Assembly: GCF_016864375.1 (NCBI RefSeq)
Contig: NZ_CP069357.1
Location: 558,001 to 622,000, forward strand
Origin: Microvirga sp. VF16
Lineage (GTDB): Bacteria > Pseudomonadota > Alphaproteobacteria > Rhizobiales > Beijerinckiaceae
Direction of reading: 5' to 3'
Length of the DNA: 64,000 nt
Part shown: positions 61,203 to 64,000 of the stretch, piece after piece
How positions within the stretch are numbered: the stretch's first letter is position 1
Layout of the letters: each line of letters begins with the position of its first letter
The notes under the pieces: generated by a model
What the model saw: the letters and a program-made list of their open reading frames with translations, nothing else
Database searches by the model: none
What the model was told of the DNA's origin: nothing
Program-made: the position numbers and the translations under genes

Positions 61203-61802
61203 CTAAGTAGGTCGCCAAAAGTTCTGCAACAGCTTTCTGAGCCAGAAGTGTTTGGATGCCAGGCCAGCCTTGCGACGCGCCTGTTGCGGCGTCAGCATCA
61301 GAACCCAGGCCGCGGCATCAGCGGCGAGAGCCTCGATGGACGCGGCCTGTCGGTTGGCCGCAATCAGCCGCTTGAGTTCGCGCCAGAGCTGATCCATCGG
61401 GCTTAGTTCGGGTGCCTGCCGGGGCAGCCACACGAAGCGAATGCGCAACCGGGCTGCCAGCGCCAGGGTTTGCGGGGCGGTATGGGCGCTCGCCCGATCA
61501 CTCAGCAGCCAGAGCCAGCCGGCGCCGTGATAGCGGCGCCGCAACGTGCGCAGGAACGCCTGCGCGTCGGCCTGACCGGCGCGGGTGCGGATCAGCACCA
61601 CGCGGCGAGCGGTGCGCAGGTCGATCGCCCCAAACAGCACCCGCTTGGCATTGCGGCCGGTGATCGGCACCACCGCCTGGGTACCCTTGAGCGCCCAAGT
61701 CGCGCGCAGGGGCGGGAACAGCCGCAGCAGCGTCCAGTCGAGGCACAGCAGCCGATCGCCCCTGTGCCAGCCCGCCTTCAGACGTCGGGTAATTCCCCCT
61801 TA
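61203..61802 (-). pseudogene. IS630-like transposase, C-terminal fragment
   Basis: The frame encodes a C-terminal DDE half (CLDWTLLRLFPPLRATW, PITGRNAKRVLFGAIDL, LLSDRASAHTAP and APELSPMDQLWRELKRL) without its N-terminal half. An in-frame stop lies near 61803. It abuts the stop of the OB-fold-like gene. Confidence 0.75.
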
Positions 61803-61849
61803 TATGGGCCAATACGTCAAGCGCTGGCAGGCGGTGTGCCGGATCGAAG

Positions 61850-61990
61850 TCAGAATTTGACCTGGCCGAGAGGGTCGAACCAAAGGAAGCCGAGTTCAAA
61901 GCCTGCCATTCTGGCATGGCGGCTCTCAGCTTGGGCGAGGCGGGCGGTCAAGTCCCGCAGCCGCTTCGCGGTGCGCCGCAGGCGCAGGGC
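61850..61990 (-). pseudogene. Remnant of another transposase-like frame
   Basis: A minus-strand frame ending ARMAGFELGFLWFDPLGQVK then F-stop, with Arg-rich upstream codons, looks like the C-terminus of a mobile-element protein. Too short to classify. Confidence 0.3.
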
Positions 61991-62319
61991 TTGAGGGCCG
62001 GCCGAAGGTCCAAGCCATCATGGAGACTGCCCGAGGGCAACTCGCTCCGACACTGTCCGTCAAATCACGGTCGGGATTCGACAGTTTGCGGTGACGTCCG
62101 AGGCTGAGCCCGATGGCGCTCATGCGAACCGCTCGTCCGCATCACCTTATATCCGGTTGGGCCCAAGCCCTGACCATAATCCCGCATGCGTCGGGAACGG
62201 GCTCCGGGGTGAGCGCGACCATTCTTTTTCGCGGCATTGTTCCAGCCAGGGGGGACAACGCGGTCGCACTCCCCTCAGACATCACGCGCTGACACTCCCG
62301 CGCCAGCGCGCAAGCGGGT

Positions 62320-63471
62320 TCAGGGCTTCACGGCCACATCGGCTGGCAGGGCGCCTGTTTCGACATAGCGCCACAACAGGATCAGCAGCTTGCGGGCGAG
62401 CGCCACAATTGCAATGCGTCTGACCCGCCCAGTGGCCGACCCCACACGGCTGCGGAACCAAGCCGCCAGTGCACTGTCAGGCTGGTTGCGCAACCACAGC
62501 CAGGCGAGTTCGATCAGCGCCTTGCGGGCGCGGGCGTTGCCCGCCTTGGTGATGCCTTGCTCGCGCGAGCGGCGGCCGCTCGCAAACGGGCTGGGCGTCA
62601 GCCCGGCATAGGCAGCCACGTGGCGCCGGCTGGCAAAGCATCGGTAGAACACCTCCTTGTCGAGGACAGTTGCAATCTCAGAGCCGATCCCCCTCAGATG
62701 CAGCAAGGTCCCAAGCTTGGACGAGGACGCGGCTCGTGCCGCCGCCGCTTCGGCATCGCGCCTCGTCTCGACCTCGGCCAAGTGCCGCAGCACGAGTTCA
62801 AGCCAATCGAGCTGACGCGCGATCTCCGCCGACAGCCGCGGCGGCAAGAGCCGGCCATCTCCCGTGATCAGCTGCGCCAGGCGCAGGCGGCGATCCGGCC
62901 GCAGCGGCTCGTAGTCGTCGATTCCTTGCGTCGCACACAGCCCCTTGATCCGGTTGACCAGGCGAATGCGCTCCTGCAGCAGCGTGGCGCGCTCGCGACT
63001 CGGGCGACGCGCATCCTCCTCGTCCGGTGACGGTGGGCGGACCATGGAGCAGACCTTCGGCTCGCCGCGAGACCAGGCCATCAGCGCCCGCAGCAGAGCC
63101 TGGGCATCCAGGCGGTCCGTCTTGGCCCGCCGGGCCCGGCGGTCGACCTGCAGCGAACTCGGGTCCATGACATGGCTGCTGACGCCGTGCGCCTCGAGAA
63201 GGCGGTGCAGCCAGAACCCGTCGCGGCCGGCCTCGTAGCAGCACGATACATGTGGGCTCACGCCGGTGCGTCGTTCCACGCGGGTCCGGATGCGGGCAAG
63301 CAGGTCGAGCACCGCCTGTCCATCACCGGCGGGAAGCCGATGCAGCTCGATCTTCGCGGCATCGGGGGCGTGCAGCGCCACCAGCCAGGAGCGGCGGCTG
63401 AGTTCAAGCGCCAGAAAGATCGTGTGGGTGCTGTCCGAGACTGAAGCGTCGGCTGAGGGAGAGGAGAACAT
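62320..63471 (-). CDS. IS110-family transposase
   Basis: 383 residues. N-terminal RuvC-like DEDD region (LALELSRRSWLVALHAPDAA, then CYEAGRDGFWLHRLLEAHG, KTDRLDAQALLRAL) and the C-terminal transposase-20 region (LLHLRGIGSEIATVLDKEV, FASRRHVAAYAGLTPSPF). IS110 elements use a site-specific, DEDD mechanism and often lack terminal repeats. It lies between the two IS630-like halves. Confidence 0.85.
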   Translation of the reverse strand: MFSSPSADASVSDSTHTIFLALELSRRSWLVALHAPDAAKIELHRLPAGDGQAVLDLLARIRTRVERRTGVSPHVSCCYEAGRDGFWLHRLLEAHGVSSHVMDPSSLQVDRRARRAKTDRLDAQALLRALMAWSRGEPKVCSMVRPPSPDEEDARRPSRERATLLQERIRLVNRIKGLCATQGIDDYEPLRPDRRLRLAQLITGDGRLLPPRLSAEIARQLDWLELVLRHLAEVETRRDAEAAAARAASSSKLGTLLHLRGIGSEIATVLDKEVFYRCFASRRHVAAYAGLTPSPFASGRRSREQGITKAGNARARKALIELAWLWLRNQPDSALAAWFRSRVGSATGRVRRIAIVALARKLLILLWRYVETGALPADVAVKP

Positions 63472-63519
63472 GAGCGGCCTCCAGGGTGAGGTGAGGTGAC
63501 CGCCTTACTTCACCAGTTC

Positions 63520-64000
63520 GGCGGTCGCTGGCCCATGAGATCTTTTTCTGCGCCAGATGAGGCGCGCGCGCGACATAGACGTAGCGCGGGCGTTTCCAGC
63601 GATAGCCTGCCTCGTGCAGCCGGCGCCGCAGGGTCCGCGGGCTGACGGCGAGGCCCTTCGCGGCCAGGTCGTGCGCCAGCAGCGGCACCGTCCAGCTCGT
63701 GGCCTGGTAGCCGCAGCGGCGCGGGTCACGCGCCAGGGCCGCCGCCAGCCGCCGCGGCGTGAGGGTGTGATGCAGGCGCGGACGCCCGCTGCGCGGCCGG
63801 TCGATCAGGGCCGTGGTCTCATGCTCGGCCCGGTACTGCACCAGCCATCGGTGCACGCTGGAGCGGTTGACGCGGCAGCGCTGGGCCGCCTCGGCGACGG
63901 AATGCCCCTCGGCCACCAACAGCAGCGCCTCGAGACGGCGATAAACACGGGCCTCACGGGCGCCAGCAAGCGCTACGGCAAGCCGCTTGCGATCCGCCTC
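63520..64000 (-). pseudogene. IS630-like transposase, N-terminal fragment
   Basis: The frame (open to the right edge) encodes an N-terminal HTH (EGHSVAEAAQRCRVNRSSVH) and PRSGRPRLHHTLTPRRLAAA, then RRLHEAGYRWKRPRYVYVAR. The catalytic half is not attached; a C-terminal IS630-like half lies at 61203. It may continue beyond the window. Confidence 0.7.

Noticed and set aside
62091..62423. 110-codon plus-strand ORF
   Set aside because: Lies across the IS110 end region with low-complexity translation and no ribosome site.

Overview
This window looks like part of a large accessory replicon (megaplasmid or chromid) of an alphaproteobacterium, most likely Hyphomicrobiales near Methylobacteriaceae (Microvirga or Methylobacterium). 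That placement is inference. It rests on a MucR-type regulator, a CarD-type regulator, an ImuB/DnaE2 mutagenesis pair, a class II ribonucleotide reductase, alphaproteobacterial SOS boxes (GTTC-N7-GTTC) and high coding GC. I saw no replication, partition or conjugation genes, and no tRNA, rRNA or CRISPR array.

Layout. Positions 1-5.2 kb hold small membrane proteins, an orphan DpdA-like transglycosylase, a phosphoesterase, CarD and a LysR regulator. Positions 5.4-12.8 kb hold a large hypothetical protein and a convergent, SOS-boxed imuB-dnaE2 operon that lacks imuA. Positions 12.9-19.8 kb form one co-directional cluster: a compact SF1 helicase, three small helical proteins, a membrane HhH protein and a kinase-HhH protein whose catalytic Asp is Asn. 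This is the best protein-level candidate for an undescribed system. Positions 20-32 kb hold nrdJ, secreted proteins (including a serralysin-like RTX protease), a PPP-type phosphatase and two c-di-GMP proteins. Positions 32-37.6 kb hold recA (SOS-boxed), dinB, a thermonuclease, MucR and RNase H. Positions 37.6-53.8 kb are many small plus-strand genes with a DNA methyltransferase, GIY-YIG protein, macro domain, DEDDh exonuclease, ATP-grasp enzyme, VbhA-like pair and an OB-fold-like protein; an IS5-like element splits a HAD gene. Positions 53.8-61.2 kb hold a trypsin-like protein, a tandem noncoding RNA-like element, three further OB-fold-like paralogues and an FRG protein. Positions 61.2-64 kb are nested transposase fragments.

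Two noncoding signals stand out. A leader motif, roughly GGGA-N(4-13)-AAATCCCC(A/G)AAA, recurs about twenty times, only on the plus strand and mostly just upstream of plus-strand genes. It is sometimes doubled, and it precedes all four OB-fold-like genes. Second, 54.65-55.41 kb holds two tandem copies of a gene-free element of about 350 nt. Each copy has this leader, a strong Shine-Dalgarno, a three-codon ORF and conserved downstream stems, one with a compensatory base-pair change; a strong terminator ends the array.

Together the genes suggest a replicon carrying its own DNA repair, mutagenesis, nucleotide supply and DNA-modification functions, with a shared post-transcriptional or promoter-proximal signal linking many of its small genes.
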